The position numbers were made by a program, and so were the translations under genes. A DNA stretch of 64,000 bases, from the NCBI RefSeq assembly GCF_001667145.1, contig NZ_LZIF01000118.1, forward strand, positions 124,001 to 188,000, read 5' to 3'. The notes below the pieces were generated by a model. It made no database searches. It was not told where the DNA came from and was given only the letters and a program-made list of their open reading frames with translations. This DNA comes from Mycobacterium sp. 852002-51971_SCH5477799-a. GTDB lineage: Bacteria > Actinomycetota > Actinomycetes > Mycobacteriales > Mycobacteriaceae. Numbering within the stretch: the stretch's first letter is position 1; each line of letters begins with the position of its first letter. Shown here piece after piece: positions 1-8,299 of the stretch.

Positions 1-153
1 GGCGTCATCCGGCGATGTGGGCGCGGGGTCCACCGTCGTCGACGGGTCAGTGGCGGTGATGTGCGGCGCATTCGCGCCGCCGACTCCCGCCAGGGCAAAC
101 ACGGCGGCACCACAGCACACTGCGGCCAGCGTCCTGGCCTTTTGATGGGCCAT
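1..153 (-). CDS. Secreted protein, N-terminal part only (cut by window edge)
   Basis: Fifty-one codons are visible, reading from an ATG at 153 out of the left edge. The N-terminus has a short basic start (MAHQKAR), a hydrophobic stretch of about 20 residues ending near GGANA, then a Thr/Pro/Asp-rich stretch. This is the shape of a Sec signal peptide followed by a disordered mature N-terminus. No domain can be named because the rest lies outside the window. It reads the same way as the CBM2 protein gene upstream of it, 76 bases away, so the two could be co-expressed secreted proteins. Function unknown. Confidence 0.55.
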   Translation of the reverse strand, partial: MAHQKARTLAAVCCGAAVFALAGVGGANAPHITATDPSTTVDPAPTSPDDA

Positions 154-229
154 GACACGTAAGTCTAATTTCTGCGGGCTGAATGTACAGAGCCGCGACG
201 CGGCGGCATGGCCGGCGAAAGGTGCCTGA

Positions 230-658
230 TCAGCTGCACCGAGATTGCCCGTTGAGCACGCAATTCGCCGGTGGCGAATAGGCACCGGTCAGCACGCCTC
301 TCATGCCACCTGTGGCCGAACCGCCGGGCGCGATGGTGCGATTCCAATTCGCGGGGGCGAGCACATAGTGCGTGCCGGATTGGGTGATGGTGCTGTTCCA
401 GGTGTGCACGACGGATTCTCCCGCCGGCAAGTCGAATTCCAGCCTCCAATCGGTCAGCGGCGCCGCACTGGGGTTGTTGACGATGAAGCGGGCGATGAAA
501 CCGGTCTGCCACGTGTGTTCCACCGACAACGTCGCCGTGGCCGCGGCCGCATGAGCCACGGGGGTGACGGCGAGCCCGAGGAAGGCAACTGTCACTGCCG
601 CCACGGTTACGTGAAGCGCTGTGCGCCAGCGCTTCACGCAATTGTTCAGTCCGGACAT
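230..658 (-). CDS. Secreted single-domain carbohydrate-binding protein (CBM2 type)
   Basis: A 142-residue protein with a signal peptide (basic KRWR, hydrophobic core, cleavage near AHAAA) followed by one domain of about 100 residues that looks like a family 2 carbohydrate-binding module. It has the typical spaced tryptophans (HTWQTG, DWRLEF, TWNST, NWNRTI) and ends in a Cys pair (NCVLNG..C). There is no catalytic domain. It closely resembles the M. tuberculosis protein Rv1987, labelled a possible chitinase, which is likewise only a binding module. An in-frame TTG at 679 exists, but the ATG at 658 gives the family length and places the signal peptide at the N-terminus. Binding of cellulose or chitin-like polymers is inferred from the family. 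Confidence 0.8.
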   Translation of the reverse strand: MSGLNNCVKRWRTALHVTVAAVTVAFLGLAVTPVAHAAAATATLSVEHTWQTGFIARFIVNNPSAAPLTDWRLEFDLPAGESVVHTWNSTITQSGTHYVLAPANWNRTIAPGGSATGGMRGVLTGAYSPPANCVLNGQSRCS

Positions 659-752
659 AATGGCCAACACTAAAGCCAAACCTGCGATGCCGGCCCGCGC
701 ATCGCGGCTAAGCTGCAGTACCTTTGCTCAACCGAAACCATCATGAAATTTT

Positions 753-777
753 GGCGCCGACACGGCCGATCGGCGCC
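753..777. promoter_or_regulatory. Perfect inverted repeat upstream of serine hydrolase gene
   Basis: GGCGCCGA at 753-760 and TCGGCGCC at 770-777 form 8-bp perfect arms around a 9-base spacer. The right arm covers the place where a -35 element would fall relative to the TAACCT box at 791-796, so an operator is as likely as an RNA hairpin. No T-run follows, so it is not a classical terminator. Confidence 0.4.
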
Positions 778-790
778 GCCCCCGGCCCGC

Positions 791-796
791 TAACCT
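791..796 (+). promoter_or_regulatory. Probable -10 box of a leaderless transcript
   Basis: TAACCT ends six bases before the GTG at 803 and no Shine-Dalgarno is present. That spacing puts the transcript start at or next to the start codon, the pattern of leaderless mycobacterial genes. Confidence 0.45.
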
Positions 797-802
797 GACC
801 AG

Positions 803-2017
803 GTGAATCGCTCGACGCTTGGTGGCAATGCCGCCTCCGTTAGGGAAGTGTGCGACGCCGGCCTGCTCGCCGGTGCGGTGACGGTCGTCTGGCAGCGCGG
901 AGAACTGCTACAGGTCAACGAAATCGGCTATCGCGACGTGGATGCGGGTCTGCCGATGCAGCGCGACACGCTGTTTCGCATCGCGTCGATGACCAAGCCG
1001 GTGACGGTCGCGACGGTGATGAGCCTGGTCGACGAGGGCAAGCTGACGCTCAAGGATCCGGTCGCCCGCTGGGCGCCGGAGCTGGCCGACGTGCGGGTGC
1101 TCGACGATCCGCACGGCCCGCTGGACCGCACGCACCCGGTGAACCGCACCATCCTGATCGAGGATCTGCTCACCCACACCAGCGGGCTGGCCTATGGCTT
1201 CTCGGTGACCGGGCCGATCTCCAAGGCCTACATGCGGCTGCCCTTCAATCAGGGCCCGGACGCCTGGCTGGCCGAGCTGGCCAAGCTGCCACTGGTGCAT
1301 CAGCCCGGTGACCGCGTCACCTACAGCCACTCCATCGACCTACTCGGCGTCATCGCCGCCCGCATCGAAGACAAGCCGTTCCACGAGGTGCTCGACGAAC
1401 GGATCCTCGGCCCGGTAGGCATGACCGACACCGGGTTCTTCGTCACGCCCCAGGCACGGCGGCGCGCGGCCACCATGTACCGCCTCGACGAACACAGCCG
1501 GCTGCAGCACGGCGTGATGGGACCGCCGCACCTGACCCCGCCGTCGTTCTGCAACGCCGGCGGCGGATTGTGGTCCAGCGCCGACGACTATCTGCGGTTC
1601 GTGCGGATGCTGCTCGGCGGCGGAACGGTCGACGGAGTGCGGGTGCTTTCGGAAGAGTCCGTCCGGCTGATGCGGACCGACCGGCTCACCGACGAACAGA
1701 AGAGGCACAACTTCCTCGGCGCACCGTATTGGGTCGGCCGCGGCTTCGGGCTGAACTTGTCGGTGGTGACCGATCCGGCCAAGAGCACACCGCTGTTCGG
1801 GCCCGGCGGTCGCGGCACGTTCAGCTGGCCCGGCGCCTACGGGACCTGGTGGCAGGCCGACCCCGACGCGGAGCTGATCCTGCTCTACCTGATTCAGAAT
1901 CTGCCGGACCTGACCGTCGACGCCGCCACGGCCGTCGCCGGCAACACGTCGCTGGCCACACTCCGCACGGCGCAACCGAGATTCGTCCGCAACACCTATC
2001 GCGCCCTCGACCGCTAG
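803..2017 (+). CDS. Serine beta-lactamase-family hydrolase/esterase
   Basis: A 404-residue member of the class C beta-lactamase/penicillin-binding-like superfamily. The nucleophile motif S-x-x-K is Ser62-Met-Thr-Lys65 (IASMTKP). The second motif is Tyr175-Ser-His177, in the place of the usual Tyr-x-Asn. A family-typical LLTHTSGL segment lies at about 123-130, and glycine-rich motifs near GPGGRGTFSW lie towards the C-terminus. No signal peptide is seen, so it probably acts in the cytosol or at the membrane as an esterase or amidase, as in the mycobacterial Lip proteins of this fold, rather than as a resistance enzyme. The GTG start follows a -10-like box by six bases. A GNAT gene follows eight bases after its stop and is probably co-transcribed. 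The substrate cannot be predicted. Confidence 0.85.
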   Translation: MNRSTLGGNAASVREVCDAGLLAGAVTVVWQRGELLQVNEIGYRDVDAGLPMQRDTLFRIASMTKPVTVATVMSLVDEGKLTLKDPVARWAPELADVRVLDDPHGPLDRTHPVNRTILIEDLLTHTSGLAYGFSVTGPISKAYMRLPFNQGPDAWLAELAKLPLVHQPGDRVTYSHSIDLLGVIAARIEDKPFHEVLDERILGPVGMTDTGFFVTPQARRRAATMYRLDEHSRLQHGVMGPPHLTPPSFCNAGGGLWSSADDYLRFVRMLLGGGTVDGVRVLSEESVRLMRTDRLTDEQKRHNFLGAPYWVGRGFGLNLSVVTDPAKSTPLFGPGGRGTFSWPGAYGTWWQADPDAELILLYLIQNLPDLTVDAATAVAGNTSLATLRTAQPRFVRNTYRALDR

Positions 2018-2025
2018 AGTCACCG

Positions 2026-2565
2026 ATGCCCACATACCCGCCCGACCGCATCAGCGGCCCGCGGCTGCTGCTACGCCCGCCCGCACTCGACGACGCCGGG
2101 GCGCTGTTTCAGCGGGTCGCCCGCGATCCGCAGGTCACCAAGTATCTGCTGTGGGCGCCGCATCCCGACGTCGCGGCGACGCGGCGCGTGATCACCGAAA
2201 AACTCAACGCCAGCACGGACGAGAAGACCTGGGTCATCGAGTCGCGGCACCGCGGCGAGGTGATCGGCCTGGCCAGCTGTCGACGCACCGCGCCGCACTC
2301 GGTCGAGGTCGGCTACTGCCTGGGCCGACGCTGGTGGGGCAAGGGATTGATGTCGGAGGTGCTCGGCATGCTGCTCACCGCGCTCGACGCCGATCGCGAG
2401 GTGTATCGCGTCTGGGCCACCTGCAGCGTGGACAACGAACGCTCGGCGCGGCTGCTCGAGCACGCCGGCTTCTTCCTGGAGGGACGGCTGGCCCGGCACG
2501 CGGTCTACCCCACGATGGGGCCCGAACCGCAGGACAGCCTGCTCTACGCCAAGATCCTGCGCTGA
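2026..2565 (+). CDS. GNAT N-acetyltransferase, RimJ/RimL type
   Basis: A 179-residue acetyltransferase of the RimJ/RimL branch. It opens with the GPRLLLRPPALDDA segment common to the family, has the acetyl-CoA pyrophosphate loop (RRWWGKGLMSEV) at about 100-111 and the NERSARLLEHAGF helix near 145-157. It would transfer an acetyl group from acetyl-CoA to an amine, either a protein N-terminus or a small molecule. ATG at 2026 is chosen because it starts right at the domain and follows the hydrolase stop closely. Its TGA is directly abutted by the stop codon of the convergent flavoprotein gene, with no base between them. The acceptor is unknown. Confidence 0.8.
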   Translation: MPTYPPDRISGPRLLLRPPALDDAGALFQRVARDPQVTKYLLWAPHPDVAATRRVITEKLNASTDEKTWVIESRHRGEVIGLASCRRTAPHSVEVGYCLGRRWWGKGLMSEVLGMLLTALDADREVYRVWATCSVDNERSARLLEHAGFFLEGRLARHAVYPTMGPEPQDSLLYAKILR

Positions 2566-5277
2566 TCAGGCTTTTTCCGCCACGCTGTCCTGCTCGAGCG
2601 CCCGGCGCGCATAGGCCCGCACGTCGGCATCGCCGTCCTTGAGCGCAAGCCCCAACGCGTCCCGGGCGGCGGGCTCACCGGCCCACCGGGTCAGGCTGAG
2701 CACGGCCGCCTTGCGCACGTCCAGATGGGCGTCGCCCAGCGCCTCGGACAGCTGCGGAACCGCGAGGTCGGCCGGCGCGCCGGCCAGCGCGCGCGCGGCG
2801 CCCTCCCGCACCTGCCAGGCCGGCGCCCGCAGCGCCTGCTTGATGGCGGCGTAATCCTCGTGGCCGCAACCTAATTGGCCCATTGCGGCCAGCGCGGCCG
2901 CGCGAACCAGCGGGTCGGCGTCGGCGACCAACCGGCGCACGGCCGACCTGGCTGGGGCTGCGGCCGCTCCCAGCGTTGCCAGCCCGGCGGCCACCGCGAT
3001 GCGCACCTCGCGGTTCTCGTCGGCGGCGGCGGCGACGACGCCGTCGACGTCGTCGATGGACACCAGCGCCCGCACCGCCTCGATGCGCACCCGGTGATCA
3101 GTGTCGCCCAGGGCGCGACGGTACTGCCCGGCGTCACCGGCCCGGCGTGCGGCCAGCACGTACAGCGACGCGGCGCGCACCACGCGATCGACTGAATCCA
3201 GGTGCTCCCGAATGCTTTCCGGCTCGGGCAGCACCTCGACCAGCTCGCGGATTCCGTCGGCGCTGGTGAGGCGGACCGCGGCGTCGTCGTCGTTCAGCGC
3301 GGCCACCAGCGCCGGCGCGTAGCCGTCGGGAATGTGCTCGGTCAGCGTCGACACCGCGGTGCGGCGAACCCCTGGATCCGCGTCGACAAGGTAGGGCCCC
3401 AGGGTGGCGATCGTGGGCTCCTCGAGCGCAAGGACCTCGGCGATGCGCGGTGACGGCGGCTCGAAAGCCGTTGCTGCGGGGCCGATTCGGGACACCGCGG
3501 TGGCCGGCGCTTGGCCGCCGACCAACGGTGGCTGCTCCACGGGGTACACGGTCTGGTCGGTGGGCGGCAGGCCGTCGAGCTCGGGGACCGGCACGAAATA
3601 CGGTGCCACCGGCCGCTTGAGGAACACCATCTCGCCGTCGGCGTCCCTGCGCAGATTGAGGTGATATCCCCACTGGTCGTCGTCGCGGCCCGGCAGGTCG
3701 GCGCGATCGTGATACAGCCCCCACCGCGATTCGGTGCGGGTGTGCGACGAGCGGGCGGCCATCTCGGCGCAGTCCCGGATGAACGACACCTCCACCGCGC
3801 GCATCAGCTCGTGCGGATTGCGGGCGCCCATCTCGGCGATCTCGGCGCTCATGCGCTCGAAGGTGCGGATGGCCAATGAAAGCTTGGCCCCGGTCTTGGG
3901 CGGCGCGACGTAGTCGTTGACGAACCGCCGCAGCTTGTATTCGACCTGCGGTTGGGGCGGGCCGTCCGGATGCCGCAGCGGCCGGTAGATCAGCTCGTGC
4001 GCCTCGCGCACCTGTTCGTCCGGAAGTTGTTGTGGCTCATCGACGTCGGCCAGGGTCGAGGCGGCGTGGGTGCCGGCCAGATCGCCGAACACGAACGCAC
4101 CGATCATGTAGTTGTGCGGGACGCAGGCCATGTCGCCCGCGGCGTACAGCCCGGGCACGGTGGTGCGGGCGTGCTCGTCGACCCACACGCCCGATGCGGA
4201 ATGCCCGCTACACAAGCCGATTTCGGAGATGTGCATCTCGATGTCGTGGGTGCGGTAGTCGTGGCCGCGGTTGGCGTGGAAGGTGCCCCGGGTCGGCCGC
4301 TCGGTGGTGTGCAGGATGTTCTCCAGCGCGGTCAGCGTCTCGTCGGGCAGGTGCGACACCTTGAGGTAGATGGGTCCGCGCGCGGAGTCGATCTCGGATT
4401 TGACCTCGGCCATCATCTGGCCCGACCAGTAGTCGGAGTCGACGAACCTCTCGCCGTGGGCGTTGACCTGATAGCCGCCGAAGGGATTGGCCACATAAGC
4501 ACATGCCGGGCCGTTGTAGTCCTTGATCAGCGGGTTGACCTGGAAGCACTCGATGCCGGACAGCTCGGCGCCCGCGTGGTAGGCCATCGAGTAGCCGTCG
4601 CCGGCATTGGTGGGGTTCTCGTAGGTGCCGTACAGGTAGCCCGACGCGGGCAGGCCGAGGCGCCCGCAGGCGCCGGCGGCCAGGATGACCGCCTTGGCGC
4701 CGACCGTGACGAATTCGCCGGTGCGCGTGTTCAGCGCCGCCGCACCCACGGCACGCCCGCCGTCCACCAGCACCCGGACCGGCATCAGCCGGTTCTCGAT
4801 GCGGATCTTCTCGCGCATCGACCGTTGCCGCAGCACGCGATACAGCGCCTTCTTGACGTCCTTGCCCTCGGGCATCGGCAGCACGTAGGAGCCCGAGCGG
4901 TGCACCCGGCGCACGGCGTATTCGCCGTGCTCGTTCTTCTCGAACTTCACGCCGTAGCGTTCCAGCCGCTGCACCATCGCGAAGCCGCGGGTGGCGGTCT
5001 GATACACGGTGCGCTGGTTGACGATTCCGTCGTTGGCGCGGGTGATCTCGGCGACGTAGTCCTCGGGTTCGGCCTTGCCCGGGATCACGGCGTTGTTGAC
5101 GCCGTCCATGCCCATCGCCAGGGCGCCGGAGTGGCGCACGTGGGCCTTTTCCAGCAGCAGCACTTGGGCGCCGTTCTCGGCGGCCGACAGCGCCGCCATG
5201 GTGCCCGCGGTGCCGCCGCCGATGACCAGGACGTCGCAGTCGAGCCGGACCGGGGCCGCCGGGTCGGGGATCTGCAT
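2566..5277 (-). CDS. AprA-like flavoprotein oxidoreductase fused to C-terminal HEAT repeats
   Basis: A 903-residue protein. Residues 15-45 carry an FAD Rossmann motif (VIGGGTAG at 18-25, acidic LLLEK after strand 2). The region to about 440 follows the fumarate reductase/succinate dehydrogenase/APS reductase alpha fold, with a late FAD motif PGLYAAGDMA. The helical part near 470-560 holds the RTESRWGLYHDR segment typical of this superfamily. The signatures around NAGDGYSMAYHAGAEL and FQVNP resemble AprA more than SdhA. From about 615 to the end runs a series of HEAT/PBS-lyase-type repeats (units like DADPLVRAAALAAMGQL). The upstream gene encodes an AprB-like ferredoxin, suggesting an electron-transfer pair. 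The ATG at 5277 overlaps the preceding stop as TGATG, so translation is coupled. The reaction is unknown; sulfur-oxyanion or organosulfur chemistry is inference. Confidence 0.8.
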   Translation of the reverse strand: MQIPDPAAPVRLDCDVLVIGGGTAGTMAALSAAENGAQVLLLEKAHVRHSGALAMGMDGVNNAVIPGKAEPEDYVAEITRANDGIVNQRTVYQTATRGFAMVQRLERYGVKFEKNEHGEYAVRRVHRSGSYVLPMPEGKDVKKALYRVLRQRSMREKIRIENRLMPVRVLVDGGRAVGAAALNTRTGEFVTVGAKAVILAAGACGRLGLPASGYLYGTYENPTNAGDGYSMAYHAGAELSGIECFQVNPLIKDYNGPACAYVANPFGGYQVNAHGERFVDSDYWSGQMMAEVKSEIDSARGPIYLKVSHLPDETLTALENILHTTERPTRGTFHANRGHDYRTHDIEMHISEIGLCSGHSASGVWVDEHARTTVPGLYAAGDMACVPHNYMIGAFVFGDLAGTHAASTLADVDEPQQLPDEQVREAHELIYRPLRHPDGPPQPQVEYKLRRFVNDYVAPPKTGAKLSLAIRTFERMSAEIAEMGARNPHELMRAVEVSFIRDCAEMAARSSHTRTESRWGLYHDRADLPGRDDDQWGYHLNLRRDADGEMVFLKRPVAPYFVPVPELDGLPPTDQTVYPVEQPPLVGGQAPATAVSRIGPAATAFEPPSPRIAEVLALEEPTIATLGPYLVDADPGVRRTAVSTLTEHIPDGYAPALVAALNDDDAAVRLTSADGIRELVEVLPEPESIREHLDSVDRVVRAASLYVLAARRAGDAGQYRRALGDTDHRVRIEAVRALVSIDDVDGVVAAAADENREVRIAVAAGLATLGAAAAPARSAVRRLVADADPLVRAAALAAMGQLGCGHEDYAAIKQALRAPAWQVREGAARALAGAPADLAVPQLSEALGDAHLDVRKAAVLSLTRWAGEPAARDALGLALKDGDADVRAYARRALEQDSVAEKA

Positions 5278-6020
5278 CACGCCGCCACCGCCGAGTGATT
5301 CAGTGCCGCAATGACTTCGGCGCGCAGCGCGGCGCGCTGCCGGTCGACGCGCGGCTCGGGCACGTCGACCAGGGTGCGCAACGGCTGACCGGCCTTGCCC
5401 AGGACGGCGATGCGATCGCCCAGCAGCAGCGCTTCGTCGACATCGTGGGTGACGAAGACGATCGTCGTCGGGTGGGCACGCCAGGTGTCGATGAGCAGGC
5501 GCTGCATGGCCGTACGGGTCTGGGTGTCCAGCGCGCCGAACGGCTCGTCCATCATCACCGCGCGCGGCGCCCCGGCCAGCCCGCGGGCCAGCTGGACGCG
5601 CTGCCGCATGCCGCCGGACAGGCTCTTGGGCAGATAGTCGCCGAAGCCGGTGAGGCCGAGCTCGGCGATCCAGCGGTCGGCCTCGGCGCGCCGGCCGGGC
5701 CGTGCGACGCCGCGCAGCCGCAGGGCCAACTCGATGTTGGAGCGCACGGTGCGCCAGGGCAGCAACGCGTTGTCCTGGAACACCATGCCCCGATCACCCG
5801 AGGTGGTGGTCACCTCGTCGCCGTCGGCCACGATCCGGCCCTCATCGGGCCGCAGCAGTCCCGCCAGGGCCCGCAGCACCGTCGACTTGCCACAGCCCGA
5901 GGGGCCGGTGAGCACCAGGATCTCCCCGGGGCGCACCGTCAGGCTCAGCCCGTCGATCACCGGTTCCCCGGTGTAGGACAAGCGAACTCGATCCATTTCC
6001 AGACTCACGCCCACAGTCAT
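5277..6020 (-). CDS. ABC transporter ATPase, nitrate/sulfonate/taurine type
   Basis: A 247-residue cytosolic ATPase with all nucleotide-binding motifs: Walker A GPSGCGKST at about 41-49, Q-loop (MVFQDNALLPW), signature LSGGMRQR, Walker B AVMMDEPFGALD and the switch His in FVTHDVDEA. The motif order and length match SsuB/TauB/NrtC-type importers. It energises uptake through the permease encoded immediately upstream. The ATG at 6020 overlaps the permease stop by four bases (ATGA) and is preceded by a GGAGGAG ribosome-binding site. A longer in-frame opening upstream only translates permease sequence out of frame and is rejected. Confidence 0.9.
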   Translation of the reverse strand: MTVGVSLEMDRVRLSYTGEPVIDGLSLTVRPGEILVLTGPSGCGKSTVLRALAGLLRPDEGRIVADGDEVTTTSGDRGMVFQDNALLPWRTVRSNIELALRLRGVARPGRRAEADRWIAELGLTGFGDYLPKSLSGGMRQRVQLARGLAGAPRAVMMDEPFGALDTQTRTAMQRLLIDTWRAHPTTIVFVTHDVDEALLLGDRIAVLGKAGQPLRTLVDVPEPRVDRQRAALRAEVIAALNHSAVAA

Positions 6021-6889
6021 CGCTGCTCCTCCTCCGCTCGCGGCAGCCAGCTGGTCACCCGACGGCCCACGACCTCGACGGCCGCCGCCGTCGCGAAACC
6101 CAGCACGCCGATGGTGATGATTCCGACGAACACCTGCGGATAGGCCAGCACGGTGTAGTCCTGCCAGGTGCGATAGCCGATCCCGAGCCGGCCCGAGATC
6201 ATCTCCGCGGAGATCACACAGATCCACGCCACGCCCATGCCGACCGAGAGGCCGCCGAACACGCCCGGCAGGATGCCCGGCAACACCACCTGCTTCAGCA
6301 CATCCCATCGGCCGCCGCCCAGCGTGCGCACCGAGTCCTCCCACAGCGTGGGCAGGGCCCGCACCGCGTGGCGGGTGCTGACCAGGATCGGGAAGTAAGC
6401 CGCCAGGAAGGTGATGAACACGATGCCGGCCTCATCGGTCGGGAACAGCAGGATCGCCACCGGCACCATTGCGATGGCGGGCACCGGTCTGACCAACTCC
6501 GTCAGCGGGCCGAAGGTGTTGGCGAACAAGCGCGAACGGCCCAGCAGCACGCCGGTGGCGACACCGACCACGGCGGCCAATCCGAAGCCGGTGAGGATAC
6601 GGATCAGCGACTGCGCCAGGTCGAGCCAGTACTCGGAGGTTCCGAGCCGGCGTCCCAGCGCGTGCACGATTTCGGTGACGGTGGGCAGCGTGTCGAAGCG
6701 CAGCAGCAGCCGGACCTTGTCGGCGGTGAGCGCCTGCCACAACCCGATCGCCGCGACAACCGAGGCGAGCCGCAGCAGCCGCCACTGCCACGGCGAGCCG
6801 GCACGTCGCGGGGTCGAGGTCGCCGGGACCGTGTCGACGACTTGCGTGGCTACCGGGGCTGCCGGGTCGCCGGTGAGATAAGCGGTCAT
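6017..6889 (-). CDS. ABC transporter permease, SsuC/TauC type
   Basis: A 290-residue inner-membrane permease with about six transmembrane helices. The cytosolic EAA loop appears around RTLGGGRWDVLKQVVLPG and PGILPGVFGG, where the ATPase docks. Length and hydropathy fit the SsuC/TauC/NrtB family, which imports sulfonates, taurine, nitrate or related small anions. The gene overlaps its neighbours by four bases at both ends, so it belongs to the same transcript as the ferredoxin, binding protein, ATPase and flavoprotein. The actual substrate is not readable from the sequence. Confidence 0.9.
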   Translation of the reverse strand: MTAYLTGDPAAPVATQVVDTVPATSTPRRAGSPWQWRLLRLASVVAAIGLWQALTADKVRLLLRFDTLPTVTEIVHALGRRLGTSEYWLDLAQSLIRILTGFGLAAVVGVATGVLLGRSRLFANTFGPLTELVRPVPAIAMVPVAILLFPTDEAGIVFITFLAAYFPILVSTRHAVRALPTLWEDSVRTLGGGRWDVLKQVVLPGILPGVFGGLSVGMGVAWICVISAEMISGRLGIGYRTWQDYTVLAYPQVFVGIITIGVLGFATAAAVEVVGRRVTSWLPRAEEEQR

Positions 6890-8274
6890 ACCGAACCTCC
6901 AAGGGCCTGCTCGTAATTCACGATGGTGCCGCCCGGGTGCGCGGCGAGATAGCGATGCGCGCCGGCCGGGGTTCCGAACGGCAGATAGTTCTGGCCCTCC
7001 TTGACCCAGACCGCCTTATCGGCGAACCACCGGGTGCCCAGCTCCGCATCGGGGACATAGGCTGCACGGACCTTGGCGCCGCGGGCGGTCGCGTCGCGCG
7101 CCGCCCGAAGCAGACCGGTCGGGTTGGCGACCGTCTGGGTGGAATCCGAACCGTCCAGCCACAGTTCGCTTGCGAGCGCGGGATCGCCGCGGAGCGTGGA
7201 CGGGTTGGCGGTGGCGGCCCGGGCCGCCTCGTAGTTCAGGCCGCGCGCGCCGAACACGGTGCGCAACGGCGCGTCCTGGACGAAGGCGGATACCTCGAGG
7301 TCGGCGAAGTCGCCGATCGACTTCAGATACGGCACATCGTTTTTCAGCGCCTCGACCAGTGACGGTTTGAGCGTGGTGTCGAACGACGTACCGCCGGGAC
7401 CGTTGTAGAGATACACCACTTCCTGCGGCAGACCGCTCCCCTGGGCGACGATGCGGGCAGCCTCCAGCGGCTTGGAGTTGAGGAAGTCGGTGGCGTCCAG
7501 TTGCGCCTGCAGGAAGGCGCCCAGCACATCCGGGTGGGCCGAGGCATACGAGCGTCGCACCAGCACCCCGTGCAGGGTGGGCAGGTTCAGCTCGGCGCCG
7601 TCGTACAGCAGTTTGGCCTTGCTCTGGAAGACCAGCAGGCCCGGCCAGGCGACGAACTGCGAAAGACCCTGCACCTGACCGGATTCCAGTGCCGATGCGC
7701 CCACCTGCGGTTGCTGGTTGAGCACTTCCACGCCGTTGATCCCGGCCCGGTCCAGCGCCCGCATCAAGGTGCCGTGACCGGCCGAGCCCACGCTGGCCGA
7801 GACTTTGGCGCCGGCCAGGTCTCGCAGCGTGGTCGCCGATGAACCGGGCGCCACCACCACCATGTTCAGGGCGCCCTTGGGGTTGTAGCCGGTGATGGAG
7901 ACGATCTCGGTTTTCGCCAGCGGGTTGGCTTGCGTCTTGGAGCCGTTGATCAGCATGGGATAGTCGCCCATCGAACCGATGTCGATCTTTTCGGCGAGCA
8001 TCTGCGCGGTGATCGGGGCGCCGGTGTCGTAATCCTGCCATCGCACCGCGTATTTGGTGCCGGTGCGGGTGGTGATGTCGGCCAGGCGGCGCTCCAGGTA
8101 GCCCTGCGCGCGCAGCAGCGTCCCGGCGGTGACGGTGTTGATGGTCTTGGACTGATATCCCACCACCACGTTGACCACACCGGAGGACTGCGACAGGGAT
8201 TCCAGCGAGCAGCCGGTGGTGAGCGCGGCGATCACGATCACCACCGACGCGAGCCGGGTGGCGCGTCGTTTCAT
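6886..8274 (-). CDS. ABC importer substrate-binding lipoprotein with extra C-terminal domain
   Basis: A 462-residue lipoprotein. The signal peptide (MKRRATRLAS, hydrophobic core) ends in LTTG-Cys22, a slightly relaxed lipobox. Residues about 35-360 look like an SsuA/TauA/NrtA-type binding protein (VGYQSKTINT, GSMGDYPMLI, GSAGHGTLMRALDRAG). About 90 residues beyond the normal family length follow. This tail (AAYVPDAELGTRWF, KAVWVKEG, YLPFGTPAGAHRYLA, GGTIVNYEQAL) resembles the NosL fold, small copper-binding accessory proteins; that assignment is by eye. The ATG at 8274 is chosen because it begins the signal peptide; the gene lies 25 bases after the ferredoxin. It probably captures the operon substrate outside the membrane. 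Confidence 0.85.
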   Translation of the reverse strand: MKRRATRLASVVIVIAALTTGCSLESLSQSSGVVNVVVGYQSKTINTVTAGTLLRAQGYLERRLADITTRTGTKYAVRWQDYDTGAPITAQMLAEKIDIGSMGDYPMLINGSKTQANPLAKTEIVSITGYNPKGALNMVVVAPGSSATTLRDLAGAKVSASVGSAGHGTLMRALDRAGINGVEVLNQQPQVGASALESGQVQGLSQFVAWPGLLVFQSKAKLLYDGAELNLPTLHGVLVRRSYASAHPDVLGAFLQAQLDATDFLNSKPLEAARIVAQGSGLPQEVVYLYNGPGGTSFDTTLKPSLVEALKNDVPYLKSIGDFADLEVSAFVQDAPLRTVFGARGLNYEAARAATANPSTLRGDPALASELWLDGSDSTQTVANPTGLLRAARDATARGAKVRAAYVPDAELGTRWFADKAVWVKEGQNYLPFGTPAGAHRYLAAHPGGTIVNYEQALGGSV

Positions 8275-8299
8275 GAAAGTCCCTGGGATCGAATGCTTT

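Noticed and set aside
3952..5298. A 448-codon plus-strand frame over the flavoprotein
   Set aside because: Antisense shadow of a gene with a clear FAD motif; no motif of its own.
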